Assembly (NCBI GenBank): GCA_021810175.1
Contig: JAJZJJ010000167.1
Span: forward strand, 1-6,648
Length of the DNA: 6,648 nt
Direction of reading: 5' to 3'
DNA from: Acidobacteriota bacterium
Lineage (GTDB): Bacteria > Acidobacteriota > Terriglobia > Terriglobales > Acidobacteriaceae
Made by a program: the position numbers and the translations under genes. The notes beneath the pieces are model-generated. The model made no database searches, was not told the origin of the DNA, and saw only the letters and a program-made list of their open reading frames with translations. Positions 6,581 through 6,648 of this stretch are shown one piece after another; positions within the stretch are counted from its first letter, which is position 1, and every line of letters begins with the position of its first letter.

Positions 6581-6648
6581 ATGGGCCAGGCAGAAAAGGT
6601 GGACGTGATCGTCGTTGGCGCCGGTCCGGCGGGCTGCGCCGCCGCGTG
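6581..6648 (+). CDS. FAD-dependent oxidoreductase, N-terminal fragment
   Basis: Only the first 22 complete codons are in the window. They read MGQAEKVDVIVVGAGPAGCAAA, in two parts MGQAEKVDV and IVVGAGPAGCAAA: a beta strand followed by the dinucleotide-binding G-x-G-x-x-G (residues 13-18), as in the Rossmann fold of FAD enzymes. The GPAGCAAA form is common in the geranylgeranyl reductase/FixC and FAD monooxygenase groups, but the fragment is too short to decide among them. The start ATG at 6581 has GGTGGG 4 bases upstream. The rest lies beyond the right edge. Confidence 0.8.
   Translation, partial: MGQAEKVDVIVVGAGPAGCAAA

Overview
The window is GC-rich, densely packed chromosomal DNA from a bacterium. 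The strong preference for C-ending codons (GCC, CTC, CGC) on coding strands, together with the gene content, fits a member of the Acidobacteriota such as the Terriglobus/Granulicella/Acidobacterium group. That assignment is an inference from sequence style and has not been tested by a search. The genes are mostly core housekeeping functions. I see no tRNA, rRNA, CRISPR array, transposase or phage gene.

Layout: (1) positions 1-786 hold the 3' part of mnmG (tRNA wobble-uridine modification), which ends 8 bases from the convergent replicative helicase gene dnaB (2189-795, minus strand). (2) A 182-base divergent region separates dnaB from a plus-strand gene for a small exported NTF2-like (DUF4440/SnoaL-type) protein (2372-2911). 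(3) A 159-base structured spacer, with a 14-base palindrome, an AT-rich island and a nested hairpin, leads into alr (alanine racemase, 3071-4213). An alpha/beta-hydrolase gene (4224-5468) follows after 10 bases and is probably co-transcribed. (4) Positions 5467-5619 form a compact palindrome-ended element, with 21-base terminal inverted repeats differing at one position. It fills the gap between the convergent hydrolase and acpS genes and looks like a MITE or other short non-autonomous repeat. (5) acpS (holo-ACP synthase, 6000-5623, minus strand) is divergent from an unrecognised cysteine-rich small protein gene (6058-6495). (6) At the right edge the first 22 codons of an FAD-dependent oxidoreductase are visible (6581 onward).

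Functional links: Alr supplies D-alanine for peptidoglycan, AcpS activates acyl carrier protein for lipid synthesis, DnaB unwinds the replication fork and MnmG modifies tRNA. The window is therefore a string of essential genes rather than one pathway. The least explained parts are the inverted-repeat element at 5467-5619 (one arm includes part of the hydrolase stop codon), the cysteine-rich hypothetical protein, the hydrolase paired with alr, and the glutamate in Alr where well-studied enzymes carry a carbamylated lysine. I do not see convincing evidence for a new multi-gene system.
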